Assembly: GCA_029964075.1 (NCBI GenBank)
Contig: CM057135.1
Span: forward strand, 27,455,366 to 27,519,365
Origin: Patiria pectinifera
Taxonomy: Eukaryota; Echinodermata; Asteroidea; Valvatida; Asterinidae
Direction: 5' to 3'
DNA: 64,000 nucleotides
The stretch's first letter is position 1; every line of letters starts with the position of its first letter. Positions 12,601 through 27,600 of the stretch are shown in pieces. The position numbers and the translations under genes were made by a program. A model generated the notes under the pieces. That model had not been told where the DNA came from, searched no databases, and was given only the letters and a program-made list of their open reading frames with translations.

Positions 12601-15600
12601 GATTCATGTGAAACATAAGCTGCACATTCTTCTCAGTTCAAATTGTGTGTCCGTGTTGAAAGTTGCTGTGTCTAATTGCCACGTGCTTCTGAAGCAAACT
12701 CATTTTGGAATTAAAAGCATAGCCGCTTCTGTGTACCAGTAGTTAGATTTTAAAGGGTGAAAAATGAAAAGAACATTTGTTTGTGAAATTCCTGTAAATG
12801 AAACCCTTGAGGAGACATTTTTTTCATCATAAGTTATACCTTCAGGAGACAAGGTAGACTAAGGAGACATTTCAATGTCCCCCTAATGTCACAGCTCCTA
12901 TTTAGAGGCAAATTTATTTCCTTAAATAAATATATCGATTGCTCGCGGTCATGGTCCAAAATGCTTGTGGTCCAAAATATAAATGGGGAAGGATTAGGTA
13001 AAATTGGGGTTAGGTGTCATGAAAGTTTGAACAAAATTTGTGCACAACCCTATGGGAATGTCTTCCTAAGGCACCATTCTTGGTAAGAATAATACATTTA
13101 TTATGTAAAAGATTGTAAATATAAAAACAAAGTTTAAAAAAAAAAAAGTTCCCAAGTGACGTACATGTAATTTGTCATCTGAAGTTAGGCAAAATACATC
13201 GGTGAAAGGCAAAACTTAAAATTGAATTTAGGCATATGCAGTGCATTTGCAGCCAATTGATAGAACATTAGCATACCAGAAGACCTTAGTTGTACCTTTA
13301 TTCTGATCAATTTTCTTAGTTCACTCTTAAAAAAAATTCTTAAAGCGTCACTGTCTTTATCACTAAATTTATCTGTCTTCTCTTGCATCAATTCTTTTTT
13401 TTTTTTATTTGTGCCCCCTATTTTGGTTGCTTTCAGGATGGAATGACCAGTCTTTGCTGCGCTGCCAAAGAGGGTCACACAGAGGTGGTCAAGTTACTGC
13501 TGGAACAGTCGGCATACATGAACATTCAGGACAAGGTAGGGTTTCAGACTAAACTTAAAGGTACATAGGATCATTTGAATTTATCCCCAAAAGTGACCTA
13601 CCCAATTATTATCAATAAAAGCTTACTTCGATTAAAGAACGCACTGGTACTAAATACCCTGTGAATTTATTCCGTCTGGCTTGCTGTCATTTAGAAGAAA
13701 TCAAGAAAAGTAGGTGATTTCCAACAATCAGTCAATTGACTGATTTTGTGGAAATAAAGAGCGCTTTGGACGGAATCGTGTTTCGTGATCAAAAGGTGGT
13801 GCATGATTTTTCACCGTTTTCTCAACAACAAAAAGGGGTAATATCCACTTGAAATTTCCAGTCAAGAAGTGCATGGAGATCATAAGGGACAGGTTTTTAC
13901 ACAAAACATTATGTGCATGTATGCCATCAAGAACGTCCCTGTCTGCCAACCAAAATGGCTTCTCACTCAAACACTCTGTTGAAAGGTTTCCTAAAATCAT
14001 CTTGTCCAGTTATAAAGAACCGGTACGTCTGTTGTGACAAGTTCTCAACAAGTTCTAACAGGCACTGTTTTCCATCTTCGGAGGTAAACTGTTACATATA
14101 AATATGTCTTGAGTTGCTTTAAAGCACGCTGACCCAATTATATTGCCCCCCGTTAAAACTTTCCCATCAACAGAATCTTTCCTCATCCCCCATCTTAGTA
14201 AATACGGCAGGGACATTTTGAAAACATTTCCAGAAGATTTATGCTAGACCACATCCCGCAAAAGTAGGCAGAACCCAGGAGGGACGTTGCTTAAACATGA
14301 AAAGATGGATGCGCAATGTCTATTCCCAGGCCACTTATCCCTCTAGTCTATCCAGCCAATCTATACCTTGAGACAATAGCAAAACATTGCCATCATCAAT
14401 GTTATCTATTTGCCCCCCTCTCTCCGCCTTTTGGGTTTTTTTTCTTTCTCAAGTCAACAATCACGGTTCGCTGACTCTGAATCATTATCAAAGCTAAAAG
14501 TTAGATTTCCCCCGAGTATTGAGCCAATCTAGGCAGATGTCTGGGCTGGTGTTTTTGTTGTCGGTGCTGGCAGGCCGTTAATTTAACTTGAGTCTTGGAA
14601 TGATACTGCTATCGGACTTGGCGTTGCCCGCGGCACAAGGCCGTCTGTACTGGAAGATTAGATCAAGATGAATTATCAAAGAAAAGAACATTTATGACAG
14701 CAAAATATCAAAAATTCTAGCAACTTTTTGTGCTGAAATAGCTGAAACGTTAAGGTTTCTGCCCGTAATGACATCACAGTTTTGCTCATGAATATGGAAA
14801 TTGGCATTAGCAAAAAGACCAAAAAGGCACCAAAACACCCTTCAAAATGGCAAAACAAAAATTGAAAATAAGGTTAAATGGGACAGAAAGGTGTACTTTC
14901 AGGGATAGCATTAACAAAATTTCATTGCATGGGCCCTTTAAGTTTTTGTATTCCTTTCAATTTCTTGTCCTTTTTCCCTTTTTCCTTAAATGTCATGTAA
15001 CACATTTTGTGACAGCGGGTAAGGTTGCAGTCTTCGGTTCCACAAAAATATGAACAGCTGTCGTGTGCTGAGTGAGAAATCAGAGGCTTTACCAGTGAAA
15101 ACAAATGTCAGTGTGTGAGTGGGTTTACTGTAAAGGTTGTCAAAGAAATTTGGAAGCGAAACGGTGTAACAATTTAATGGTTCGTTTGCAGCATGGGTGT
15201 ATACTCAATACATACATGGGTATATATGGGCAATTCTACCATTATGAAAGGAAGTGTAATGTCAGTGACGGAGCGATTAACTATGATATCTATCTGATTA
15301 ATGATTCAGGTTGGCGTAGCGGTACTTTCCCCGCCTTCCACAGCTGTGACCCGGGTTCGAATCCCGCCTGGGTTAATATGTGGATTGGGTTTTCAGTCCC
15401 TGCCTGATTCCGTGGATTTTCCGCAGAATATTCGTCTGGGGTTTTCCTCCCACCTCTAAAACTGTAATTTCTTCTCACTGTCTTTTCTCTAAGTTGGTGT
15501 GATGTTTCCCCTGGGATGCTTTACCGACTATAATGATACAGATGATTCAAAGAAATGATCCGAAACTCCTAGTCTGTAATCTCCTTGACCATTACTTGAT

Positions 15601-18600
15601 TGTGGATGTACAAGATTTGAAAAATACATGTTCAGGTTTATTCACTGAGCTCTTAAAGGTTCTGTCATGGACATTATATAATGCTGGAATATTGCCATTG
15701 TACACATTTTTTTTTAAATACCATCGATTAGTCACTCACAAACATTACATTCAAACTTAATTTTATCGCCAAGGAAACCTGAATCCTTGATACTGATTGG
15801 CTGATCTCATAGCAACAGCAATCATATTACGTGGTGTAAATTGCATAGTGTCTGTCACATTCCCTTACCTAGCATTTGTTTTTCTACAGCACAAACAGAT
15901 TTTCTTAAAGAGGAATCAAATAATATTGTAATTATAATACCTACTATTTTTGACAGGGAACAGACTACTTACACTAATTGTTTGATTGATTTTTTCAGTG
16001 AGTAAACACAGTGCTTCCACCATTTCAGTCATGTTCCCTGTATCCAATAACAGTACTGAATGATAATGTTTTTTGTGCAAAAAGGAACCAGACTATTTTT
16101 CCTTCCAGCCTCGCTTTGGTTACATTGATTTGAATGGGGAAAAATCAAATGGCTGCAACATGATAATGGTCTAACAATGTAGTACAAGTGCTACTGGGTA
16201 AACATATTTAAATCATTTTGAATACTATGAAATGTAATATTCAAATGCATAAATACATTTTGTAATACATACTTTACTGTATCTATTCTACTCTAGAATG
16301 ATGAGACGGTCTTAATCCATGCTGTTAAAGGAGGTCATCTGGACATTGTGAAACTTCTCCTTGATAAATACGCAGACGTAGACATCCAGGGCAATGTAAG
16401 TGCATTTTTCTATCTCCCTTTGATCCATGTGATTGAATTTCAGAAAATACATACTTAATGTAACAAGTTTATGCATGACTCATAACATTTTCGAGTTAAT
16501 AGTGTGAGTACTTTTGGTAATAATGGTTAAATGCTTGTACTTTGGCACACAATGTACATTGGCACATAGTTTGCACAAAACATGAAATGTAATTGTCAGT
16601 TTATTGCATACCATTGCGTGGAGTGTACATGTACATCAAAATTCAACCGAACTGATGCACATGTAATATATTCATTTTGGCACTCTACCCGAACTATTCA
16701 ACCTGAGGCAGGGTAATATATGCATATTGGCCCTGACTATTTGAATATTAGACAGGGTAATAATTCAGCTTGCCAGTTGGCCTTCATATTCCTGTAATTT
16801 TTTTATATTTCCAACCTATCCACTCTACCAGCAAATTCCTAGTTTGCATTTCGACAGCCCCGTTTTCCTTGAAACAAATTCCTCGCAAAAGTGCAGATCA
16901 CCTTGCTACCCTGGTGATGGTGCGTTGCACTATTTTTTTCCAGGAGTTTGTTGTTTTTGCCTTGCGGTGCGCGTCGGAAAATCTAATTTTGGAAAATACC
17001 CCCAAAATCCTGAAGCACAGTTAATTATTATAATTAGGAAAATTATTGGAAGAGTTTGTGTTTAAGTTTGTACTTGAATGCTTCGACAAGGAAAAGTTTA
17101 AAATAATTTTGTAGATTGAATCATTATAGATGTACATGCATGCAGATAGAAATTGGGAAACAGTATAAAAATGATTTGGAGAATTTAACTTAAAGGGAAT
17201 ATACATCATTGGCTTTTGCTGTAATTTTCAGAAATGAACTATTTGAGAGGTTAGTATAATAGATCAAATATTGTTACACTGACATTTTTGAAGTTCTGTG
17301 TTATAAAAGGTTGGAAAAACCAAAAAAAAAAAAAAACGTTCAAGTAGTCTGGTTCCCTGACTCCACAAAAGATAAAATGGATCAATTTATAGATGATGGA
17401 AAATTGTAAGGCAAGGGAACCAGTCTAGCTGGCCTGCACCCGTTCATGAACATGTAACCAATAGCAAACAAAATTTGGACTGAAAAAATGGTAAATTTGG
17501 AGCAGTAGTTGAAAAATAGTTAGGTTTTTCCAACGCTGGTCGGCCGACCACAGTTGGAAATGTTTACAAAAACACCATTTTCTTGAAAATGACTTCACAC
17601 TAGGTGCCATAATTTTACAAGATGCTTGAGACTGTCATTTACCAACATCCTAGTAGGGTATTTCGTAAAAACTTGGTAGTTATATTTTCGATGTTTGCAA
17701 ATGTTGTATATTCCCTTTAAACTCTGATTTAACAAGTATCGTTTGATATGTGATAAGCCTAGCTGTCAGGAGGGAGCCCAGTTATCAAAATGGACACTAT
17801 TTGAAAATTGTTATTTTCAAATAATTATTCATTAGAACCCTGGCCCTGGGCCAAGTACCAAATACCACAGAATACTACATGTGTTGTGCACACTTGTATG
17901 GAAAGAAATGCATACTACAGGTTACTACTCAGTAGTATTTTGTAGCTTTAGGTGAGGTTAGGGTTAAAAAATAGGGTTAAATTCACCTCATTTCAAATGG
18001 CATTTAAAAAAAAAATCAAATTTTGTATTGGCTTAGTTATATTTGATGCTTATTAAGTACATGTATTTGAAGATTTTTGGGGGGCATTATTTTTTTGTGG
18101 TGTTTTTTTTTTTTTTGTTCCAGGATGTTTTGTTCAGTCGCTGTAGTTAGTAAACTTTATTCCTGTTTTAGTATTATATTGAGGATACCCAGTCTCACTG
18201 GGATGTCAATAGCTACATGTACATGTACATGTTGTGTAGTAAGATTTGAGGCTTTGCATGGTGGAGATGCCAAATAGTGAAAGGTTTGCGGAAACACCAT
18301 GTGGGAATAATTTCTCAACTAAGAGAATGGTTCTGAAAAGAACCAGAGGTATAAACTCAAAGAACCAGAGGTATAGAACCAGAGGTATAAACTCGACGTT
18401 CCGGTCAGTATGCTCTGACCGTCTCCTGAAGACGGTCAGAGCATACTGACCAGAACGTCGAGTTTATACCTCTGGTTCTTTTCAGAACCATTCTCTTAGT
18501 TGAGAAATTATTCGCACATGGTGTTTCCGCAAACCTTTCATTATTTACATGTAGTCTTATTTGAACGATGATTTTATGAGTATGTACATAAAAAGCTGCA

Positions 18601-21600
18601 TTCAAAACACAGAGGATTGGTATTACAAATTGTAAGCAATCCCTACCATTTACACGTAGATCAAGATTGTCTAGTTGTAAAGCTTTATTGGTCATCCGCA
18701 TTAATAGCAGGCAAACAAAAAAACGCGGTCGTCTGTTTCGCAGATGCCTTATAAACGGCTGCCAACAGCGAATCTCAGTCCCCCTTAATATACTTGCAGT
18801 TGAATTTGCAAGGTGCGAGGCCTAACAAGATCAGAATCGCTCGGAGGAGTAAACTCGCCGCACACCATAAAAACAAAAAAACCTGAATCAACGGCGCACA
18901 AGGCCAGAGTCACGAGTGATTACATTCCAAACACCTGATCCAGTCTTGAAAAGAAAAAAAAATTGTACCGTTAACCAGACAAATCAGTACAAGACAAACC
19001 AAAAATGCCGTTTCACTCCCCCCTCCCCTCCCCCTCCCCCAAGAAAATGAGGGAATTATCACAGCTATAATTGCTGTCTCTGTTTTTGAAGGGGGGGGCA
19101 TCAGTGTCTGACACACAACTCTCATGCTCCAGTAATCAAATAAATCTGATTGCGGGGCTTGCCCAGCCGTCAAACTGACAAATATAACCCGAGCTCGTAT
19201 AATTTGATCTCAGTTCGGGGTTTTTTTTTCCCAGTCTCTTGTGCGGAAAAACACGGTAGGAGCCTGTTATTAGATCTTGACGCGGTTCAAAGGAAATTAC
19301 AGCTTAGAAGACGTCTGGTTGGTTTTAAACACTGCCGTATATTATTGTGTTGTATGTGACAGAAATAGGAGATAATTTTTTTTTTTTATTTATTTATATT
19401 TTTTTTTTTTTTAAGAAGGATTTTAAATCGTTTTTCATGCTGTATTCAGAAAGAAATCTGATAGGGCATTTCACTTTGAATTTACAGGTTAACTTGACAA
19501 AAACCCTGAAAGCAAATTAATGCATGTACTTCGCTCAAACACATTTGCGAAGAAATCGCCGTAATTTAAATGTGTTCAACCTCTGCAATTTTGTGGCCAA
19601 ACACTCATGTTCGCGTTCCCTTTTACAAGGTCTTCAGGCGGAACGATGCATATAAAACAAGTTTTTTATGATTAGGGTCACGATAAGGTCAATTTTCCTT
19701 TTTCGAACATCAGACTCTGTATTGTGATATGCAGTGTTTCTCCTAGTCTAGCCCAACAATTAAACTGTTATGTACTAATCGATAGAACAAAGTTCATACT
19801 ATCTTTACAACATCAAAAAAATGTTTGTGTGTGGCAATTTACACACAAAACCATTGTACAGACAAAACCATTTCACATACTGGATCTTATCAGAGCAAAT
19901 TCCACTCCTGATGATAAAATGGCAAAGTCAAGTAGGTACATGAAATTTCGATTACGCAGGGTTGGTTTATATCTGACTTTGACTTCAAGTATTGTTTAAC
20001 ATATTTGCTCCAGTTTTTTTAATGGTTATCAGTGTCATTTTCAGAAAGGCAAATGATTTCAAAGTTCAGTGAACAGTAGCTGGGTTCAACAATATGATAT
20101 GCACCACATGCCATTTTTCTCTAGTACAATAGACCAAAGGTACATTTACTTAAACATTTTACTGTTGTGGGGATTGATTTGATCTACTACGCACAGTTTT
20201 TTTTACTTTGAGATTACCAAGAGCTTTCAATTGTAACCATCTGTCTTGTTCACTCAAAATATAAATTTTGTTTCTGAATTTATTTTCAAACAGGATAAGA
20301 AGACCGCGCTATTCTGGTCAGCCGATAAGGGCCTGGTGGATATCACAGAAGCGCTGTTGGACTCCAATGCAAATCCAGAAATACCAAACAAGGTAAGAAA
20401 TTTCACTCTTTGAACCTTCTAGCCAAACCGCCAATCTTCATTGGTCAAGCAGTCAAGACGTCTGTAAGCAGGAGGTCGTGGGTTCGAATCCAACCTAAGT
20501 GAGCTTGTACATGTAAAGTCCTTTCAGACAAGCACTTGATAATCACTGAGCAGTCGGTTTGTACAACATTATGCTAGCAAAGGGCAGAAGCAAATATTTC
20601 CTGGCTGAGTGGTTAAGACGTCTGTACTAGCGGACTGGAGGTCGTGGGTTCGAGTCCAACCTAAGTGAGCTTGTACATGTAAGGTCCTTTGAGACAAGCA
20701 CTTGATAATCACTGAGCAGTCAGTTGGTATAGCATTATGTTAGTGAAGGACAAAGGCAAATGTTTAGTGGTTGAGTGGTTAAGACGTCTGCACTAGTGAG
20801 TAGGAGGTTGTGGGTTCGAGTCCCACCTGAGTGAGCTTGTAAGGTCCTTTGAGACAAGCGCTTGAAAATAACTGAGCAGTCAGTTGGTAAAGCATTATGC
20901 CAGTGAAGGACAAAGGCAAATGTTTGGTGGTTGAGTGGTTGAGACGTCTGCACCAGTGAACTGGAGGTCGTGGGTTCGAGTCCCACCTGAGTGAGCTTTG
21001 TAAGGTCCTTTGAGACAATCACTTGAAAGTCACTGAGCATTCAGTTTGTACAACATGATGCAGAAGCAAATATTTGCCGGTTGAGTGGTTAAGACGTATG
21101 CACTAGTGAGTTGGATGTTGTGGGTTCGAGTCCCAACTGAGTGAGCTTGTAAGGTCCTTTGAGACAAGCACTTGAAAGTCACTGAGCATTCAGTTTGTAC
21201 AACATGATGCAGAAGCAAATATTTGCCGGTTGAGTGGTTGGGACGTATGCACTAGTGAGCTGGATGTCGTGGGTTCGAGTCCCAACTGAGTGAGCTGGTA
21301 TGGTCCTTTGAGGCAAGCACTTGAAAATCACTGAGCAGTCAGATTGTACAACATATGATGTCAGTGAACGGCAGAAGCAAATATTTGGAGGTTGAGATGT
21401 CTGCACCAGAGAACTGGAGGTCATGGGTTCGAGTCCCACCTGAGTGAGCTTGTCAGGTCCTTTGAGACAAGCACTTGCAAATCACTAAGCAGTCAGATTT
21501 TACAACACATGCTAGTGAAGGGCAGAAGCAAATATTTCCTGGTTGAGTGGTTAGGATGTCTGGACTAGTGAGCAGGAGGTTGTGGGTTCGAGTCCCACCT

Positions 21601-24600
21601 GAGTGAGCTTGTCAGGTCCCTTTAGACACACTGGAAAATCACTGAGCAGTCAGTGGGTATAATATTATGCTAGTGCAGGACAAAAGCAAATATTTTGTGC
21701 TTGAGTGGTTAAGACGTCTGCACCAGTAAGCAGGAGGTCGTGGGTTCGAGTCCCCCCTGAATGAGCTCATAAGGTCCTTTTAGACAAGCACTTGAAAATC
21801 ACCGAGCAGTCAGTTCATACAACATGATGTTAGTGAAGGGCGGAGGCAAATATTAAACCAACATCTCCAACAAAAACAACAATTATATCAAATATCAAGT
21901 TACACAGTGGTTTCTTTGAAAATCTCAAATTACTGAAGCATTATTTCCCCTACGGTATTTTATTTTAAACTTCTGAAGAGCCATGCTGCTTGAGCAATCA
22001 GTGGAAAATGAAAAATAACATTATCAGCGCCGGTGGGAAATTAGGGGCTGTAAAGTTTATCTTCTTCAACATTCTGTTGCAGTGGCAAAATATCCTTACG
22101 TGTTCCACTTTTAAAGGTTATAAAAATTGTCCAGAGGAGTTTTTCATGATTATGTTACCGATCATAGCATACCCACTGACAGTAATTCATACCCAAGTGT
22201 TTTGGGCTCCTAGTCATGTCACATCTATTCTGTTGTTCTTAATATCGTGGCAATATGTTTGAAAACTAAAAGAGAATCGATTTTTGTGAAATTTACCTTG
22301 CTTTCTGAATTTGTTTTCAGGATGGAGAAACACCTTTGCTGAGAGCGGCGCGCAACCGAAATCGGGAAATCGTCCGGATATTGTTGGACAAGAATGCCAA
22401 AGTCTCTGCAATAGACAAGGTGAGGATTTTGTCCGTCTGCTTTCTGCTTCTGTGCTGTGTGGAGTGCCGTGGCTTTGTGGTCTGGAGTATTAAAACTCAA
22501 GATCTGGTAACTAGTTTAGTGGGTTGTGGGTTCGAGTCCAGCCTGTGGGTTTGTGGTGTTTTGTGTTCTTGGGCAAGGTACTTTGTCACAATTTGCTTCT
22601 GCCAGCCCGGGAGTTAATGGGTAACTGTGAGGGCAGAGATGGGTGTTGTGACTGAAATAAACATTTGTGCCGAAACAGTTGCATTGAGCTGTCTGTTCCC
22701 CAAAGACCTTTATAGGTTTGCTGAGCAGGGGTTATAATGATGTAGCGCCTTGATAGTAAATTTTGGTGAACATTTGCAATTTATAAAAACAAGTTATTTT
22801 TATTACTACTTTTTCACCATTGTCTTGCAGTACAATACTAGAAGTTGGAATAACTAACCACTGAGAAACTACTGAAATGTGACAGCTTAAGTTGTCATGG
22901 CAACTGTTTTTTTTTATTTCTTGTCCAATAGCGTGGTGACACTGCACTGCATATAGCCATCCGTTTCCGAGACAAGAAAGTTTCAGAGTTGCTTCTACGT
23001 AATCCTAAAGATGGCCGACTCCTGTACAAACCCAACAAGGAAGGGGAGACGCCGTACAATATAGACTGCAACCACCAGAAAGGAATCCTGACTCAAATCT
23101 TTGGAGCAAGTACGTGTTTGTTTGTTTTTGTGACGTATGGTAGAATAACCACAGTGGAATGTTAAGGGGAAGATACAACATTTGCAAACATCAAAAACCG
23201 AAATGATCACATTTTCACAAAATTTCTTGGATTGTTAGGGAATGACAGTCTAAAGCATCCTGTAAAATCGAAGCTCCTGGTGTGCTGACATTTTCAAGAA
23301 CAATTGTATTTTTTCCAACGCTGGTCGGCCGACTAGCATTGGCGAAACTGGCATTTTTTCAAAAACTGCTCCAAATTTTTCAAATTTGGTTATTCCACAT
23401 TTTCTTTGCAATTGATTACACGCCTGTGGAGGGGTACCTGCTAGACTGATTCTCTGACCTTACAAGTCCCCAAAGTCTATAAATTGCTCTGTTTTATCTT
23501 CAGTGGGGTCTGGGAACCAGACTACCAGAACATGATTGGTTTTCTTGGTTTTCCAGCATCTACATGCCCAAAAAGTGAAACAAGTCAGTTTATTATTTGC
23601 TATAAATATTAATCTCCCAAATCCATTTATTTCTGAAAATTGCAGCAAAAGCAAATGATGTACATTCCCTTTTATAACAATCACTAGCGTTAACTTTCGT
23701 TACAAAATTAAGTCCAATGCGAACACCTTTTCGCTTTAATCATTGAGGGTGTACTTGCATGCAGTCCATAGACATGTTCAAGCATTTTCACACATGTGTT
23801 TCTAAAAAAAAACATTTTTTGGTGTTTTTTTCCCCTCAATTCAGGGAGTTTCACCCCCGGGGAGGAGGCCGACAGCGAGATGAGCGATCTATGCAGCAGC
23901 GCCCTCGCTGACATCCTCAGCGAGCCCACCTTAGCCCCGCCCATCACCGTGGGCCTGTATGCACGCTGGGGCAGCGGCAAGTCTTTCATTCTCAAGAAAT
24001 TGCAAGGTAGGAACTCAAAACATTGGTAAAAACAAAAATGCATCAGCTCAAAATTTATTTGTTGGGTAGGTAGTTCGCTATTCATAATCTCTCTTGGAGG
24101 ACAACTGCATTAAGGACTGCATCAAAATCATAGATGTCAGATGTGACAAGGACAAGAAAAATTGTGGAGCCCAAGCTTATAAAATGACCCTACAGGCTCG
24201 GGGCATGAATAAGAGAGGTCACTTCAATATTTACCACCTCCGAGAGCCCCATGGAGGGACGCGCCACATGTATGTAGTGGAGTAGGTTTATGGTGTAAAT
24301 CGAGGACACACGTGCAACATCATCGGCGGATTGAGGATAGGAACCAAAGCGAGGACGACCTCGATTAGAAAATGTGTACAAAACCAATGAGAGCTGTGGC
24401 AAACAAGTTAGATTATAAACAAAGGAAAAGGGAAGAGGGATAATTGAATATCTTTGATTAACACCATAAACAAACGTGCGTGTTCGCACACGTGTAGTAG
24501 TTCACGTTCATATGGCGCAATGTACACATGACTTATTTTTTTCTGAATGTGCACAAAGCCATGGAGTCTTCAAGTGAGCGTCAGGCGTCATTCCAATGTC

Positions 24601-27600
24601 TCTCCCAGTGGTCTCCCCCAACTCTCCCTTCCTTACCATTGAGGGGGTACTTATGCACAGAGCCCATGAAGCAAATTCTACTATATTACCCCTACTACAC
24701 GTATCTTTCTTTTTTTTTGTTTCATCCTCAGATGAGATGCGACAGTTCACCAACCACAGCAGCAAACCCGTCTTTCGTTTCTCCTGCATCGTCTTCATCG
24801 TCTGTCTTCTACTCAGTGCCGTGCTGGGCGCGGCCGTTCTCTTTATATTCAGCGAGGCCCCCGGGGCGTCCATCGGGGTGTTTTTTGCCCTCTTCTTCTC
24901 TCTGTATTTTCTATTAGGTAAACGTTTTACTTATCACAATTAGATTGAAGCATATGATAGGTGTGCTCACAGTAGAGAAAAAAAAACAGACATATCTTCT
25001 AGATTTATCCAGTCTTCCAGCTGGTCATACTTAATGAAAATGTCAACATGAAATTTCAGTTGTTGACGTCATGAAATTTGCTTCACCTTTCCTAGCTTTC
25101 CTAACACTTCCCTAGTATTTTATAGGAATTTTCTAACAATTTGGGAGACTGCTAACATAGGACTCTGTGGTACAGTTGGTAGAGAAACAGTAGCGTGTTC
25201 GAAGTTTAAATCCTGCTTCATTCAATTTTCTTGTTCATCCTGCATATAATATTCAATTGCAGCTAGATTTTGCAATGTTCATAATATTTATATTTGGCCA
25301 AAATAATTATGGACAATGTACATTCGTGAAAATAACAAGTTACCTTATCCAGCACAGCTCTGTACACTCTATGTATTTGCCCTAATGAGCATATTATTGC
25401 ATTGAGGAGGAACTTCAATACTTAATGTTTCTGCTTGAAGTAATCTTTCCTCTTCCTGGTTTCCTTTTTCCATATCTTTCCTTTGTGTAACCCTCACCTT
25501 AAAGCTAGAGTCCATCATTTGCAGCCATCCGAAAAGTAACTGGCGTAATTATTGTTGAAAAACAAACTTGGTTGAAAGAGTGTAAGGGAACTAAACTCCC
25601 TGTGAAATTATTCTTTCTGGGAAGCTGTCATTTTGAAGTAATCAACGAAAGAAGGCATTTCCAACGGTGATTCTTAAGAAGCACCGTAGGAAAATTTAAA
25701 TTAGTAGTTCGTTTTGTTATTCAGCGCAGCGCGCACAAGTATTGGAACGATGCACACGCGCGTGCGGTTGTTATTATTCGTCGGATCAGTGCGCGACGTC
25801 ACGTATTGCTGCAATTCAAAACAATTCAAAACATGATTCAGTAACTTTTGATTTGAAATTGAGATCTTAGAATGCTGTTTTTCTCGGAATGTACAGCTGA
25901 AGCTTAGCTTAAACTTCATCAGGTTAGTTGCTCAGTATCCTTCATTAGATTTTGAACTCTTTTGTTGCATCAAACGAACAAAATGCACAAATTACAAATG
26001 ATGGAATGTAGCTTTAAACTTGTGATTCGCAGAAACAAATGGGAACAAGTAATTAAAAGCATTTTAACAATCTTGATGATGTTTGGGGTTTTTTTGTTTT
26101 CTTTTTCTCGGACAGGCGTTGTTTATCTAGGCAATCGCAAGAAGTGGCGAGGCATGCGAGCCACGTCCTCTTGGCTGGCCAAGCAGCTGAACTATCTCCG
26201 TCTTATCCTTGCCATGATCTACTGCAATCCTCCCCCGCAACCCCCTCAGAGCAGCAAGGCTCTACCCATCAGGTAAATGCACCGTTCCAGATTTGGCTGA
26301 AAACCCCGCCCACTTTTTGTTTGTGTGTACTTTTGACACTGTGATTTTGAGCTACCAAAAGTTGTGATCCCACTATTTGATTGACAGGCAGGAAGGGTCC
26401 ATTATTTTGGGGGGGTCGGGTTGGGGAGTGTTACTCTCCCCACTTTCCATAGCTGTGATTCAGGTTCATTTCTCGTCCAGGACCAGAATGCAGGACTGAT
26501 TTCATGGGTTTTCTCTAGAAACTGTTTTCTCCCAATTCTGAAACTATCAATTTCTGCCTCATCTTATACCAAGGGACCCCAATGGAAATAAGTTGACAGA
26601 CTTTTGCGGGCTATCCCAGCCAAATGCCAAAATAGTTTTTAAAAAAATCAAGTATGGATGAATTTTAATGCTCTGCCTGTCAGACTTGTGGCATCACAAA
26701 TCAAATCCCAAGTCAACTTCAAGAAAAGCCACAGTTAACAGGGAGCAAAAATGTCCCTTTTTTTCGCAGTTCATTTAATTTTAAACTTAACTTGAGACTG
26801 GATGACTTGTGACTTGTTATTGGCAGGATTACAACTCTGGCCTAGAGACCTTTGTTGCTCGAATTCGGACGATTCACAATGCAGTGCGCCACCAAGAGTT
26901 TGCCACAGAGAGTCAATTTTTCAAGTTTATGGTCAACAAAACATGGCGCATTTGAATGAGTGTCAGTAGACAAATTGAGCTAATTTGTTATAAATTGGAG
27001 GATAGCATTCTGCCGCCTTACAAAAAAACACCATATTGATAAAAAGACAAGAAAAGGGCAAACAGATGCTCGAATCATACGCTTACAAAACTAGACCGAA
27101 AAAACTAACAATTTCAAATATTCCGCACTGCGAATTTGTCGACCATCTCCCACAATGCACTGGGGGAAAAAAAACTTTCCGTGACAAACTCTTGGTGGCA
27201 CACTGCATTGTGAAATGCCCGAATTCCCTACACAAGAAAATGTATAATAGAGTCGTACTGTGATTTTTTTTTAAAAATTCTGCATTTCTTTCCATCACCA
27301 AACAGGTTTATATTCGGTGATCATCTACACCTGTCCAACATCGGAGGTGAGACGCCGTTGTCCAAGGCAGTCACGTCCCTCAGCGCAGCGGTAGAGAGAG
27401 ATCTAGGCTTCATGGCGTCGCGGGTCTACAGGGTCACGAGAAACAAATACACAGAAGGTTAGACATTTCTATTTTTGAGTACTTTATCCCAAACAGACCT
27501 GGGCCCAATTTCACGGCGCTGCTTAACAGTAAGCACAAAAGTTGTGCTTAGCATAGCAGAACAATTTGCTAACCTTAAGCACTATTTCACGGCGTGGACA

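Noticed and set aside
20735-21439. Overlapping - strand frames with GLEPTTSSS-type peptides
   Set aside because: Reverse translation of the tRNA-like B box (gggttcgagtccc) repeated in each unit, not a protein family.
20437-21855. CRISPR array
   Set aside because: The units are far longer than CRISPR repeats, carry pol III boxes and sit in a eukaryotic intron.
25165-25225. tRNA-like ggtacagttggtagag and gttcgaagtttaaatcc
   Set aside because: B box is broken and no full cloverleaf; at most a decayed SINE head.
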